Below, piece after piece: positions 18,321 through 27,500 of a stretch of 64,000 bases of DNA (positions are counted from its first letter, which is position 1; each line of letters begins with the position of its first letter). The notes under the pieces were generated by a model, which saw only the letters and a list, made by a program, of their open reading frames with translations, was not told the DNA's origin and did not search any database. The translations under genes and the position numbers were made by a program. Source of the DNA: Chloroflexota bacterium (GTDB lineage: Bacteria > Chloroflexota > Dehalococcoidia > Lucifugimonadales > Lucifugimonadaceae); contig PCAM01000037.1 in assembly GCA_002730555.1 (NCBI GenBank), positions 21,630 through 85,629 of the forward strand, in the 5' to 3' direction.

Positions 18321-19004
18321 TTGGCGACCTCTCAAGAACCGATTCGCTCTCAACCCATCCAGGTTTGTGGGATGCCCTGGACGGAAAGCACGCCCGTTAT
18401 TCGCAGGCGACCGCTCTGGTCTGACGAGAAGACCAGCCGTAACGCGCAGATCATCGAATTTTTGCCCGGCAGCGGGATGCCTATGCACAGGCACGTCGGG
18501 TTCGAACTCATGTACGTGATAGAAGGGTCGTTGACGGATCAGTTCGCAACCCTCAGGCCGGGCAACATCTCCTATCGCCCGAACGGCTGCGTCCACGCAG
18601 CCACCAGCCCGAACGGGGCGATAGTTCTCGCCATCGTCTCCGGGGGTGCCGAACCGGCGGCCGAGATCGGGGACGCTCCTCAACCGGAGTTCTTTGCCCC
18701 AGAAGATCTGCCGTGGTTCGAAGCCCCCTCCGGCATTCGCTCCAAGCAAATCGTATCGGACGAGAGCGCAAACTGGACCGTGGGAATCAAGCGATATCCA
18801 GAGGGCGTCGCCGCCCAGCGCCACCGCCACGCCGGCGACGAACTCGTTTTCGTGATCGAGGGCGAAAGCAAGGACGAATCCGGCACCATCACCCCCGGCA
18901 ACATGGCGTACATGCCCTACGGCACCGAACACACCTTCGAGACCGACACCGGGGCGACGGTTCTAACCGTGGAGTGGGGACGCAAAGAGAACCTTCCTGC
19001 GTGA
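18321..19004 (+). CDS. Bicupin protein 1 (ChrR-type cupin domains)
   Basis: About 227 residues with two cupin domains. The first has PGSGMPMHRHVGFELMYVIE, then LRPGNISYRPNGCVH; the second has HRHAGDELVFVIEG and ITPGNMAYMPYGTEH. The His pairs, Glu and distal His fit the metal site of ChrR-like cupins. The start is TTG 18321, because GGGAG lies eight bases upstream and the paralog starts at the same place in the alignment (M-x-TSQEPIRSxPI). Possible roles are binding or oxidising a small molecule; no anti-sigma partner is nearby. Confidence 0.85.
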   Translation: MATSQEPIRSQPIQVCGMPWTESTPVIRRRPLWSDEKTSRNAQIIEFLPGSGMPMHRHVGFELMYVIEGSLTDQFATLRPGNISYRPNGCVHAATSPNGAIVLAIVSGGAEPAAEIGDAPQPEFFAPEDLPWFEAPSGIRSKQIVSDESANWTVGIKRYPEGVAAQRHRHAGDELVFVIEGESKDESGTITPGNMAYMPYGTEHTFETDTGATVLTVEWGRKENLPA

Positions 19005-19041
19005 AGTAAGTCGCCCCGATCTCTGGTCGAGCGGCGTGGTC

Positions 19042-19326
19042 TTACTCCGGCGCCAGGCCGCCATCCCTGCGGAAGAACCCGCCGCCGAAATCACCGCCTG
19101 CCCCGTCTCCGCCGAAGAACGCTCCACCCTCAAATCCCTGGAAGAGTTGGTCGATGCCACAGGCCTCGACGATGGTCTGGAAATCTTCCGGCGCGGGGTT
19201 TGTCGGTTCGCCTGAACCCGAGTGATCCGCTCCGAGCGCCGCAATCGCGCACTCCGTGAGTTCGCCGCAGTTGGCGAAAAGATCGACCCTCGTCGCTCCG
19301 AACCTGATCGACGCACGCCCGGACAC
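19042..19326 (-). CDS. Small Gly-rich hypothetical protein (doubtful)
   Basis: 94 codons from GTG 19326 on the strand opposite to the bicupins, with a Gly/Phe-rich tail (residues about 65-85). No family recognised, no signal peptide and no clear ribosome binding site. It may be the worn C-terminus of an older gene. The rest of the 19005-19524 spacer holds only the upstream region of bicupin 2. Confidence 0.3.
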   Translation of the reverse strand: MSGRASIRFGATRVDLFANCGELTECAIAALGADHSGSGEPTNPAPEDFQTIVEACGIDQLFQGFEGGAFFGGDGAGGDFGGGFFRRDGGLAPE

Positions 19327-19445
19327 GATAGAGACGGAACATACGCGTCATCAAACGCCCGGAATGTTAAGGAATCTCGAGGTTCTTGAATCCGCATCTA
19401 CCGCTCCGGAGGCGCCGGCCCCAACACCCACCCGGCGTTGGCCCT

Positions 19446-19455
19446 GTGATAACTT
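19446..19455 (+). promoter_or_regulatory. Shared upstream element of bicupin 2
   Basis: GTGATAACTT, identical to 18244-18253 upstream of bicupin 1, 79 bases before the TTG start. It probably came along with the gene duplication and may be regulatory. Confidence 0.35.
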
Positions 19456-19524
19456 GCGGCCCGCAGGCTGACTAATTCAACACGTGTCCGGCTCCATCAC
19501 CGGGGCCTCAGGGGAGACTCGACC

Positions 19525-20202
19525 TTGACGACATCTCAGGAACCTATCCGATCTCGACCGATCCACGTCAACCAGATTCCGTGGGTTGAGGGCGGCCCGG
19601 GGATGCGCACCAGGCCGCTCTGGGAGGACAAGGCAACTGACCGAAAAGCGCACATCGTCGAGTTTGAACCGGGCGCAGGCATGCCTCTCCACAGGCACGT
19701 TGGCCACGAACTTATCTACCTGATCGAGGGCTCACTGGTCGACGAGTCCGGGACGCTCAGGCCGGGCAACATCGCCTATCGGCCAGACGGCTGCGTCCAC
19801 TCCAACTCGAGCCCCAACGGCGCGATAGCGCTCGCCATCATCCAGGGCGGCAACGAGTCGGCCACCGAGATAGGTGACGCACCGGGGTCGCAAATCTTTG
19901 TGCCTGAAGATCAGCCCTGGAATGCGACGCCGAGGGGCACGTTCACCAAACCGATCGTCGCAAACGAGGTCGCAGGTTGGGCGGCGGCGGTCAACCGCTT
20001 CCCGTCCGGCGCTGGAATTCCGTTACATCGCCATCACGGCGACGAGCTCATCTTCGTGATCGAGGGGGCGAGCGCAGACGAGGGCGGTGTGATCACGCCC
20101 GGCAACATGAGCTACAGGCCGAACGGTGCAGAGCACACGGTCAAGACCGAACTTGGCGCAACGGTTTTCGGCGTCGTGTGGGGCCATACGGAAGCCCTGT
20201 AG
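19525..20202 (+). CDS. Bicupin protein 2, tandem paralog
   Basis: 225 residues, closely similar along the whole length to the gene at 18321. It has PGAGMPLHRHVGHELIYLIE and LRPGNIAYRPDGCVH in the first cupin, HRHHGDELIFVIEG and ITPGNMSYRPNGAEH in the second. The start is TTG 19525 with GGGGAG eight bases upstream. Both metal sites look intact in both copies, so this appears to be a recent duplication under selection rather than a decaying copy. Confidence 0.85.
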   Translation: MTTSQEPIRSRPIHVNQIPWVEGGPGMRTRPLWEDKATDRKAHIVEFEPGAGMPLHRHVGHELIYLIEGSLVDESGTLRPGNIAYRPDGCVHSNSSPNGAIALAIIQGGNESATEIGDAPGSQIFVPEDQPWNATPRGTFTKPIVANEVAGWAAAVNRFPSGAGIPLHRHHGDELIFVIEGASADEGGVITPGNMSYRPNGAEHTVKTELGATVFGVVWGHTEAL

Positions 20203-20355
20203 GGAGCAGAGAATTCGCACATGCCAAGAATTGAACCGCTCAATGACCGGCGCCACAGGTTGAAGTCCACATGCGGTCGAGCTTAAACGACCGGGCTGTC
20301 GCAGTAGGGTTCGATCTTGAATCGAGTTCAGGATGGCAGAAGTAAAACCGTCTGC

Positions 20356-21135
20356 TTAACCAGCTCCATCCTGCGGTGCGTACCCGAGCACTTCCTTCGC
20401 ATGGGCGTTGTCCCTGAATAGCCTCTTGTTGTCGGAAGTTGCCCAGAAGATGTCGAACTTGAGATCGACCGGCGCTTCGATGATCTTGATCGTCAGCTGC
20501 TGCAGGTCGCGATGGCTCTGCCAGTTCGCCATGCCACGCCCGGGTTGGGGCGCATCTATCGGCCCCGTGGCGCTGATCCTGAGGTTGATGACCGATAGAT
20601 CGGTGGTCGCCGCGTACAGCCGCCCCAGGTCTTCGCCAAAGAGCTTGGTCACGCCGTACATGTGTATCGGTTTCGGCTCGGACGCCTCGTTCACCATCTC
20701 CCACGATTCAGGCAGCGGGAGATCGTCTTCGGAGACGAGTGTTTTGTACGGCTCTTCCCACTCGTACCCATTCGCCGTGGCGCCGGAACTCGCCAGGATC
20801 ACACGGGAGACGCCGGCTTGTCTGGCGACCTCAAGCACGTTGTAGCAGCCGATGATGTTGTACTTCAACATCGTCTCCCAGCTGCCGCTCATACCTTCGG
20901 GGTCGCTCCGTCCACCGGATGCGGCCAGGTTCACGATCACATCAACGCCCCCAAAAGCCGGACGCAGGGACGCCATGTCAGCGACATTGCCTTTGAAGTT
21001 GCGCTCCTCCGGCATATCGTCCACGCCGTTACGTGACAACGAGCTGACAACATAACGCTCCTCAAGCGCCGGGCGCATCGCCCTGCCAACCACTCCGCTG
21101 AGTCCCGTAACCAGCACCTTCAGCTTTTCGGCCAT
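20356..21135 (-). CDS. NAD-dependent epimerase/dehydratase (extended SDR)
   Basis: 259 residues of the extended short-chain dehydrogenase family. TGLSGVVG near the N-terminus binds NAD, SSGATANG carries the catalytic Ser region, and MYGVTKLFGE holds Tyr and Lys of the YxxxK motif. GGAG lies seven to eight bases before ATG 21135. A paralog lies at 49191, with the same ending pattern (AKEVLGYAPQDG against ANEVLGYVPQDG). It probably acts on a sugar or sugar acid, fitting the neighbouring sugar-acid enzymes. Confidence 0.9.
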   Translation of the reverse strand: MAEKLKVLVTGLSGVVGRAMRPALEERYVVSSLSRNGVDDMPEERNFKGNVADMASLRPAFGGVDVIVNLAASGGRSDPEGMSGSWETMLKYNIIGCYNVLEVARQAGVSRVILASSGATANGYEWEEPYKTLVSEDDLPLPESWEMVNEASEPKPIHMYGVTKLFGEDLGRLYAATTDLSVINLRISATGPIDAPQPGRGMANWQSHRDLQQLTIKIIEAPVDLKFDIFWATSDNKRLFRDNAHAKEVLGYAPQDGAG

Positions 21136-21182
21136 TCATATTCTCCAGTAGGCGTATCCGTTGTTATGCGATGAAGCGGTGA

Positions 21183-21345
21183 GGGTGTATTGCCATACGC
21201 CCCTACGATGCCCAGAAGACTCTACCGTCATCCCGAGCGTAGCCGAGGGACCTTCTCCAACTGAGCATCCAGCGAACCAAACATGTTCCGGTAAATTCTC
21301 ACGTTCTCCCTCACCCTTCATGCACCTGGGCCTCTCCCGCTGGGA
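21183..21345. repeat. Mosaic intergenic repeat (modules A, E, part of C)
   Basis: GGGTGTATTGCCATACGCCC at 21183-21202 (module A), then GTCATCCCGAGCGTAGCCGA from about 21229 (module E), then a half-copy of the CTCTCCC...GGGAG module at about 21331. It fills the space between two minus-strand genes. Confidence 0.7.
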
Positions 21346-21355
21346 GCACCGCCGC

Positions 21356-22486
21356 TCAAGCGTTCTCCGTATCAAGCGTCACGTTATCGCCACGCAGCGT
21401 CCGGTTCCTGATATCAAACCTTCCCGGATAGCGGACCGGCAGATGGCCGTCGTCGATCATCACCCCAAGCGGGTGCACCAGCGTCTTCACCGGAAACTGA
21501 ACCTGCGTGTGGGTTCGTGCCGATTCGTAAACCCCGTGCACCATCTCCAGCGCCTTGTACCCGCTCTCGCCGGTCGATCGGTACCCCTCGATAGCATCGC
21601 CGTTCACCCATGAGGCGAACGCGTGCGCCTGCTCGATACTGCCCTCAATCACCTCAAAGTTGTCATCCCCAGGCATGGCGTGCTTGCCGGCCGGCACTCG
21701 ATGGTCCCAGCCGCCGGTAGTGTTGTTCATGATCCGCAGATCCTCCAGCGTGAGGTCGATCATGCCCTCGCTGCCGAAGATCTCCGCGCCCCAGCCGTGC
21801 TTCGGCGTCAGCCCGGAAAGGATCATCGCCTCGGCCCCGGTCTCAAATCCAAAAACAGCCAGCGCCTTGTCCTCGATCGGGATTGCGCGCGCCCAGCGGT
21901 CTGTCTCACGTTCCACGTTGCCCATGGCCCAGGTGCACTCGGCGTCGCCGAGCAGGTACCGGAACAGGTCCGACTGGTGTGACGAGTAGTTGGGCAGACC
22001 GTCCCGGGCGTACATCTTGATGAAGCTCACATGGCCGATCTCGCCGTCGGTGATCAGGTCCTTCGCCAGCGTGTACGCCGGCAGCCACCTGCGTTGGTGG
22101 CCGATCGCAAGTTTCACGTTATTGCGGCGGCAAACCAGGATCATGTCTGCGGCGGCGCCCAGCGTGTCGGCCATCGGCTTTTCGCACAGCACCGCCTTGA
22201 TCCCCGAAGACGCTGCGAGCCGCGTCATGACGCTGTGCCCGATGTCCCAGACGCCCACCGAAACGACGTCCAGTTCAGACCTCTCAAGCATCTCGGCGGC
22301 GTCGGCGAAGTGCTCCGCCTTGTAATCATCCCACTCGGCGAACTCCTCGTCGTAGTCTTTCATCGCCTGATCGCTCAGATCGGAGATGGCGACGATCTCG
22401 TACGCCCCCGAGTGCATGTAGCCCATGCCGTGGTTGATGGTCATCTCGCCGCAGCCGATGACCCCGACGCGCAGTTTGTCTGCCAA
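21356..22486 (-). CDS. Gfo/Idh/MocA family oxidoreductase
   Basis: 376 residues. [16 protein letters not shown] is the N-terminal NAD(P)-binding site and VLCEKPMADT contains the family EKP motif with its catalytic Lys. The chosen start is TTG 22486 with GGGAG seven bases upstream; the frame is open to 22564, but that part is not family-like. Such enzymes oxidise or reduce sugars, inositols or related compounds. It lies next to an epimerase and three enolase-superfamily genes. Confidence 0.9.
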   Translation of the reverse strand: MADKLRVGVIGCGEMTINHGMGYMHSGAYEIVAISDLSDQAMKDYDEEFAEWDDYKAEHFADAAEMLERSELDVVSVGVWDIGHSVMTRLAASSGIKAVLCEKPMADTLGAAADMILVCRRNNVKLAIGHQRRWLPAYTLAKDLITDGEIGHVSFIKMYARDGLPNYSSHQSDLFRYLLGDAECTWAMGNVERETDRWARAIPIEDKALAVFGFETGAEAMILSGLTPKHGWGAEIFGSEGMIDLTLEDLRIMNNTTGGWDHRVPAGKHAMPGDDNFEVIEGSIEQAHAFASWVNGDAIEGYRSTGESGYKALEMVHGVYESARTHTQVQFPVKTLVHPLGVMIDDGHLPVRYPGRFDIRNRTLRGDNVTLDTENA

Positions 22487-22606
22487 TCCGCTTCTCCCGG
22501 TGCCAGTGGCACGATTATTTGATAGCCATTCCGTTACATAGGCGTCGCCGGGCAAATTCGACACTGACAGGCTGATTTACCAAAAATGAGCCCATCTGCC
22601 AGGGTG

Positions 22607-23752
22607 TCATTCGACCAAGTGCGCTTTCAGGACGGCCTCATCAAACTCGATCCCTAGACCCGGCCCGGTCGGCGGGATGATGAGCCCGTTATCCAGCACC
22701 AGCGGCTCCTTGAAGATCGTCTTGTGCAGCGGCCCCTGGTTGGCCTCCTGGATTAGGAAATTCGGCGAGCAGGTGTCGATCTGGATCGCAGCGGACGACG
22801 CGATCGGCCCGCAGTACATGTGCGGAGCGATCATGGCGTAGTGTGCCTCCGCGATGGCGGCGATCTTCTTCGACTCCGTGATCCCGCCGCACTGGCCCAC
22901 GTCCAGTTGGATGATCGAGGCCGCGCCCTTCTCAAGCAAGCTGGAGAACTCGTACTTCGTCACCAACCGCTCGCCGGTCGCGATCGGGATACTCGTGTGA
23001 GCGGCGACCCGGGCCATCTCCTCAATGTTCTCCGGCGGGACGGGCTCTTCGAACCAGTACGGGTGGTACGGTTCAAGGATATCCGCCACGCGGATGGCGC
23101 TGAAGGTCGAAAGCTGCCCGTGGGTCCCGATGCCCACCTCAAGATCGTCGCCGACGGCGTCCCGGATGACCTGGAAAATCTTCTCGGCATTCTTGATCTC
23201 CTTGAGCGTGATGTCCCGTGGAATCGGGTACATGGGCATAAAGGGGTCCAACTTGCAGGCCGAGTTGCCCTCCTCAAGCAGCTTCACCGCCGCCGCTCCG
23301 GCCAGCGCCGGGTCGGCCTGGATCTCCCTCATCCCGGGCATATAGGCATAGGCGCGCAGCTTCTCGTGGTACTTCCCGCCGAGCAGGTTGTAGACCGGCT
23401 GGTTGGTCGCCTTGCCGCGGATGTCCCAGAGGGCCATGTCGATGCCGCTGATTACCGGGGTGGCGTAAAGGCTCGGGTGGCGGAAGTCGTGTCGGCTGGC
23501 GTACATCCGGTCCCAGATTCGCTCGCCGTTAAACGGGTCTTCGCTGATCACGTACTGCTCGACAAGTTCCTTGATCAGGTGAACCTGGGTCTGCATATCA
23601 TCGATGCTGTTGGAGTAAGCGCCGCCGGTGATTCGCTCACCGAGGCCTGTTATGCCCTCATCCGTAAAGAGTTCGATGAACAACCACCAGCGGCCACCGA
23701 TGAACGGTTCAACGTTCTGAATGACCTTCGTATCGAATCCGGTTACCTTCAA
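22607..23752 (-). CDS. Enolase superfamily enzyme, mandelate-racemase-like (paralog 1)
   Basis: 381 residues. N-terminal capping domain, then a barrel with SACKLDPF (Lys of the second strand), WFEEPVPPEN, TGERL, QLDVGQCGGITE and APHMYCGPI. The ligands expected in this group are Asp, Glu and Glu. The two Glu are present, but the position of the first (D-x-H-G in galactonate-dehydratase-like enzymes) reads GTHG, so the Asp is missing while the His stays. The likely chemistry is acid-sugar dehydration, with altered metal binding or function. Divergent from paralog 2. Confidence 0.9.
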   Translation of the reverse strand: MKVTGFDTKVIQNVEPFIGGRWWLFIELFTDEGITGLGERITGGAYSNSIDDMQTQVHLIKELVEQYVISEDPFNGERIWDRMYASRHDFRHPSLYATPVISGIDMALWDIRGKATNQPVYNLLGGKYHEKLRAYAYMPGMREIQADPALAGAAAVKLLEEGNSACKLDPFMPMYPIPRDITLKEIKNAEKIFQVIRDAVGDDLEVGIGTHGQLSTFSAIRVADILEPYHPYWFEEPVPPENIEEMARVAAHTSIPIATGERLVTKYEFSSLLEKGAASIIQLDVGQCGGITESKKIAAIAEAHYAMIAPHMYCGPIASSAAIQIDTCSPNFLIQEANQGPLHKTIFKEPLVLDNGLIIPPTGPGLGIEFDEAVLKAHLVE

Positions 23753-23946
23753 CGTACCCTCCTGATCTTGATGCCGGGGGTCGCGCCGAACGACAGGTGG
23801 GCGCGATGCGGCGGATCATACAGCGAACTTTCGCGAGTTAACGGCGACTTTGGTATGGCGACTTTCTGAGCGATCGCCCGAAACGGCCGTGAAATCGCCA
23901 CCGGATGGGTTAGAGTCTCCGGCAGCCACCACATCGAGGAACTCCA

Positions 23947-25056
23947 ATGAAAATCACCGACATCACCGTCACTTCTCTAACAACCGGCAAAGGCCTCCTT
24001 CGCGTCCAGACAGACGCCGGGGTCGAGGGCTGGGCGGAGGCTCCGGGCCGCAACCCGGGCGTTCCGGGCAGGAACGGGGAGGTGTTTGAGGCCTATCTCG
24101 AAAGCATCATCAAGCCGGTCCTCATCGGCGAAGACCCGCTACAAATCGATCGCCACTGGGAGACTCTGGCGCTCGGCAAGGACGACCGGCTCTTCAAGCT
24201 GCCGGCGAACGTCGTCGGCGTCATCGACGTGGCTCTCTGGGACCTGCTCGGCAAAGAGGCCAGCCTACCGGTCTACACCCTCATGGGAGGCGCCGCCCGG
24301 ACGAACATCGAGCTCTACTGGTCCACCGGCTCTGGCTGGCGGATGCAGCCCGAAGAGATGCTGGATCTGGTGAAAAAAGGCTGGGACATGAACTTCCGGG
24401 CCTTCAAAATTCGCATGGACTGGAAGGGCTGGCGACAGGACGCGAATCCCGAGAAGGATTACCAGATGTTCAGGTTGGTCCGGGAGTTCCTCTCGGACGG
24501 AAACTACCTCGGATTCGACGCCAACAACGGCTACTCGGTCTCGACCGCGATCCAGCAGGGACGGCGCTTTGAAGAACTCGGCATCGACCACTTTGAAGAA
24601 CCGATTCCCAACTGGGACCTGCCCGGCCTGAAGCAGATATCGGAAGCACTGGACGTTGCGGTTGCGGCGGGCGAGCAAGACGCCTTCAGGTGGTGGTTCC
24701 AGAGCCTGATCCTGCTTGGCGACCCCGACATCCTGCAGCCGGACATCCTGAGCGCGGGCGGTCCATCAGAGGTAAAGCGGATCTTTGACATGGCGACCAC
24801 CCTGGGAAAGCCGGTCATGCCGCACAGCCCGCAGGCCGGCATCAACAGCATGGCCTCGCTGCACGTGTACTCCACCGTCCAGAATGCCACCCGCCCGCAT
24901 GAGTTCTCCACCGAGTTCTCGGGACCGCTGGACGACGTGGCCAACCTGTACGGCGATGTCGTGATCCCGAAGAACGGCCACATGATACTGAGCGACAGGC
25001 CAGGACTTGGCATCGAGCTGAACGAGAAAGCGGTAGCGGACCTGACTCTGAAATAA
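23947..25056 (+). CDS. Enolase superfamily enzyme, mandelate-racemase-like (paralog 2)
   Basis: 369 residues with a complete active-site set: FKIR (K-x-R on strand 2), GFDANNGY (Asp), HFEEPIP (Glu), AAGEQ (Glu), LQPDILSAGG (Asp) and MPHSPQ (His). This is the arrangement expected for a racemase or acid-sugar dehydratase that abstracts a proton alpha to a carboxylate. GAGGA lies about six bases before ATG 23947. The substrate cannot be assigned. Confidence 0.93.
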   Translation: MKITDITVTSLTTGKGLLRVQTDAGVEGWAEAPGRNPGVPGRNGEVFEAYLESIIKPVLIGEDPLQIDRHWETLALGKDDRLFKLPANVVGVIDVALWDLLGKEASLPVYTLMGGAARTNIELYWSTGSGWRMQPEEMLDLVKKGWDMNFRAFKIRMDWKGWRQDANPEKDYQMFRLVREFLSDGNYLGFDANNGYSVSTAIQQGRRFEELGIDHFEEPIPNWDLPGLKQISEALDVAVAAGEQDAFRWWFQSLILLGDPDILQPDILSAGGPSEVKRIFDMATTLGKPVMPHSPQAGINSMASLHVYSTVQNATRPHEFSTEFSGPLDDVANLYGDVVIPKNGHMILSDRPGLGIELNEKAVADLTLK

Positions 25057-25094
25057 CGGCGCCGCCCAGGTCGTGGGCGTTTTCCGCAAAACAG

Positions 25095-25260
25095 TGGCAG
25101 GCGCTGATTAATATCCGCCCGCGGGCGTATTGCCATACGCCCCTACAGCTGCAATGGCAGCACATCTGTCATCTGGAGTCCGCATTCCATCGCTCCCGTT
25201 TCCTGAGGTTCTCGAAGGACGGGCGCGGGCCGATACCAATCCGCCTCTATGGTGTCGCGG
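25095..25260. repeat. Mosaic intergenic repeat (modules A, D, B)
   Basis: GGGCGTATTGCCATACGCCC at 25123-25142, CCTGAGGTTCTCGAAGGAC at 25202-25220, then the module B palindrome around CCGATACCAATCCG at 25230-25243. It lies between two plus-strand enolase-family genes and opens a spurious extension of the second one upstream of its true start. Confidence 0.75.
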
Positions 25261-25360
25261 GGAATCAGCCAACAGGCACAACGCAACCACGCGCCGGGTT
25301 AGCATCTCTATCTGCCGCCTATCAAACACACCAAGACAGGAACCAGGGGCCGTCGAGCAC

Positions 25361-26506
25361 ATGAAAATCACTGACGTTAAGCCGTACGCAGTGTGGGTCG
25401 GGCATCGGAACCAGATGCTCGTCAAGGTCGAAACCGACGAGGGTATATACGGGTGGGGGGAGTCCGGTTTTTCCGGTCGGGAGCTCGGCGTGAAGGGGGT
25501 CGTCGAGCACTACCGGGAGTGGCTGATCGGGAAGGACCCTATGCGCCGCGGGGCGCTCTGGCAGGAGATGTACCGCAGCCAATATTTTGAGGGCGGCCGC
25601 ACCCTGACCGCCGCAATCTCCGCGATCGATATCGCACTGCACGACATCGTCGGCAAAAACCTCGGCGTGCCCGTCTACGAACTGCTCGGCGGAAAGAACC
25701 GCGAACAGATCCCCGTCTTCGCAACGACGCGGACACCGTACGGGCCGGAGATGATTGCCGAGGCCAGAGATTTCATGGCGCGCGGCATCACTGCCTTCCG
25801 CATGTCGTACGACACGATGGGCATCGACACCGACGGGCTGTTCGAGCCGCGTGAGTCGATGGCCAACTCGGCCGAGTGGCTCGTCAAAACGCGCGAGGCG
25901 CTCGGCAACCACGCCGTCATCGGCATCGACTACCACCACAGGCTCAACGTCGCCGAAGCCGCGTCGTTCTGCCAGATGATGCCGAGCCACACCCTGGACT
26001 TCATCGAAGAGCCGATCAGGGACGAAACACCGGAGGCGTACGAGCAACTACGGGCGCTGACAGATATCCCGTTCGCCATCGGAGAAGAGTTCGCCTCCAA
26101 ATGGCAGTTTCTGCCCTACATTGAGCGCGGGATCACAAACTTCGCCCGGGTAGATATATGTAACGTGGGTGGGTTTACAGAGTCGATGAAGGTCGCCGGC
26201 TGGGCGGAAATCCACTACATAGACCTCATGCCGCACAACCCGCTCGGGCCGGTATGTACGGCGGCCTCCGTGCACCTTGGGGCGGCCGTCCCTAACTTCT
26301 CGTGGCTTGAGGTCAACATGGAGCGGGCGGAGAACCCGAACGACGAGATCTTCCCGGAGCAGATTCTGTTTGAGGGCAATGGTTACGCCGTGCCAGACGG
26401 TCCGGGCCTGGGGGTTGAGGTAGACGAGAGCAAGCTGAACGAGCCGCTCAAGTTCTGGGAACCACCGCACTTACATCGACGAGATGGCTCACACACCAAC
26501 TGGTGA
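25361..26506 (+). CDS. Enolase superfamily enzyme, galactonate-dehydratase-like (paralog 3)
   Basis: About 381 residues from ATG 25361; the frame is open further upstream, but only through a repeat. Landmarks are GIDYHHRLNV (Asp and His), FIEEPIRDE (Glu), IGEEF (Glu), VDICNVGGFTES and LMPHNPLGP (His). The D-x-H-H arrangement is like D-galactonate or mannonate dehydratase groups. The exact substrate is unknown. It is followed 19 bases later by a VOC-family pseudogene. Confidence 0.92.
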   Translation: MKITDVKPYAVWVGHRNQMLVKVETDEGIYGWGESGFSGRELGVKGVVEHYREWLIGKDPMRRGALWQEMYRSQYFEGGRTLTAAISAIDIALHDIVGKNLGVPVYELLGGKNREQIPVFATTRTPYGPEMIAEARDFMARGITAFRMSYDTMGIDTDGLFEPRESMANSAEWLVKTREALGNHAVIGIDYHHRLNVAEAASFCQMMPSHTLDFIEEPIRDETPEAYEQLRALTDIPFAIGEEFASKWQFLPYIERGITNFARVDICNVGGFTESMKVAGWAEIHYIDLMPHNPLGPVCTAASVHLGAAVPNFSWLEVNMERAENPNDEIFPEQILFEGNGYAVPDGPGLGVEVDESKLNEPLKFWEPPHLHRRDGSHTNW

Positions 26507-26525
26507 ACAAGTCGGGAGGTTATCT

Positions 26526-26906
26526 ATGGTCAACGAGGGGCCAAGATTCAAAGTCTCGGGGATCGGCGGAGTATTCTTCCGGACAAATGATCCGGAGCGG
26601 CTCGCCCTTCGGTACGAGGAAAAACTGGGAGTGAGCCGGGGCAGCGAACACGGCGTCTGCGAGCAGGAAGCCGGGCCTACGATGTTCGCTCCGTTCCCGG
26701 CGGACACCGACTGTTTCGACCGGATGGATCAGGCGTTCATGCTGAACTTCCGGATCGACGATCTGGACGGCATGCTGGAGCAATTTGTTGCGAGTGGCGT
26801 CAAGATCGATCCAAAGCACGAGGACTCCTAGTACGGGCGGTTCGACTAGGCTTACGACCCGGAAGAGAACAAGATCGAGCTATGGGAGCCTCCGGGCTCG
26901 GATTGA
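26526..26906 (+). pseudogene. VOC/glyoxalase-family protein with two amber codons
   Basis: A good ribosome binding site (GGGAGG, six bases before ATG 26526) starts a VOC-superfamily protein: GIGGVFFRTNDPERLALRYE, FRIDDLDGMLEQFVASGVKI, then EDS-TAG-YGRFD-TAG-AYDPEENKIELWEPP to TGA 26904-26906. The two TAG codons at 26829-26831 and 26847-26849 are in frame with an otherwise complete C-terminus; the second sits where the family has Trp. Translation would stop before the last metal Glu in ELWEP, so the product is probably inactive. Confidence 0.8.
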
Positions 26907-27019
26907 TGAGGGTTCGGAGCACTCTTCGTCACCGGAAACGTGCCGATCCAGCACCGAAAGTGCAGTGTGATCACTCCGGGCCGAATTACGCTAATTTCGG
27001 TGCCGGCACCCGCGTGCCA

Positions 27020-27483
27020 CGCCTGACGGGAAACATCAAATTTGGGGACCAGATATCGAGATCTCAGGGAATCCAGGCCCGGCTCGTCACTGTGGGCAGC
27101 GCGTTGCTAGCCAGTCACTGTCTCTGGAGTTCGACCGCACCATCGGGGAATCGATAGTGTTGCGCCGGGTGGTCATCGCCCGGATCCAGAATCTACCTGG
27201 CGTAGCGGCCGACTACTCGTCTTCAGGACTGAAATCGGCTGTCACAGTGCCGATCTTCCTGCATGGACAGGTTGTCGCCACGCTGGGCCTATACCGGACC
27301 GAACCGGTCGGCTTCGACATGGGCCCGTTGGAGTTCATCTCCAGCACCGCCTCCCTGTATGCGCCAGCACTGGATGACATCCGTTCTAACCGGCTGGCGA
27401 CTCTCGCGAGATGGTGTAAACGACGAGCACTCACCACAAATCGTTCTCGCCTCTGCGCGAGCGCGGGAACGTGGGCCAGTTAG
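27020..27483 (+). pseudogene. GAF-domain remnant
   Basis: The frame ending at 27483 contains GLKSAVTVPIFLHGQVVATL followed by GLYRTEPVGFDMGPLEFIS, which looks like the second half of a GAF sensor domain. There is no clear start, no ribosome binding site, and the C-terminal 30 codons look random. It is probably the leftover of a GAF-containing regulator or kinase. The stretch 26907-27020 holds nothing recognisable. Confidence 0.45.
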
Positions 27484-27500
27484 AACTCCGGCCAGGCCAA

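Noticed and set aside
22820..23869. Plus-strand frame of 349 codons
   Set aside because: Antisense shadow of enolase paralog 1, rich in His, Arg and Val codons as expected.
25130..25360. N-terminal extension of enolase paralog 3
   Set aside because: The extra codons are repeat sequence; ATG 25361 gives the normal family N-terminus.
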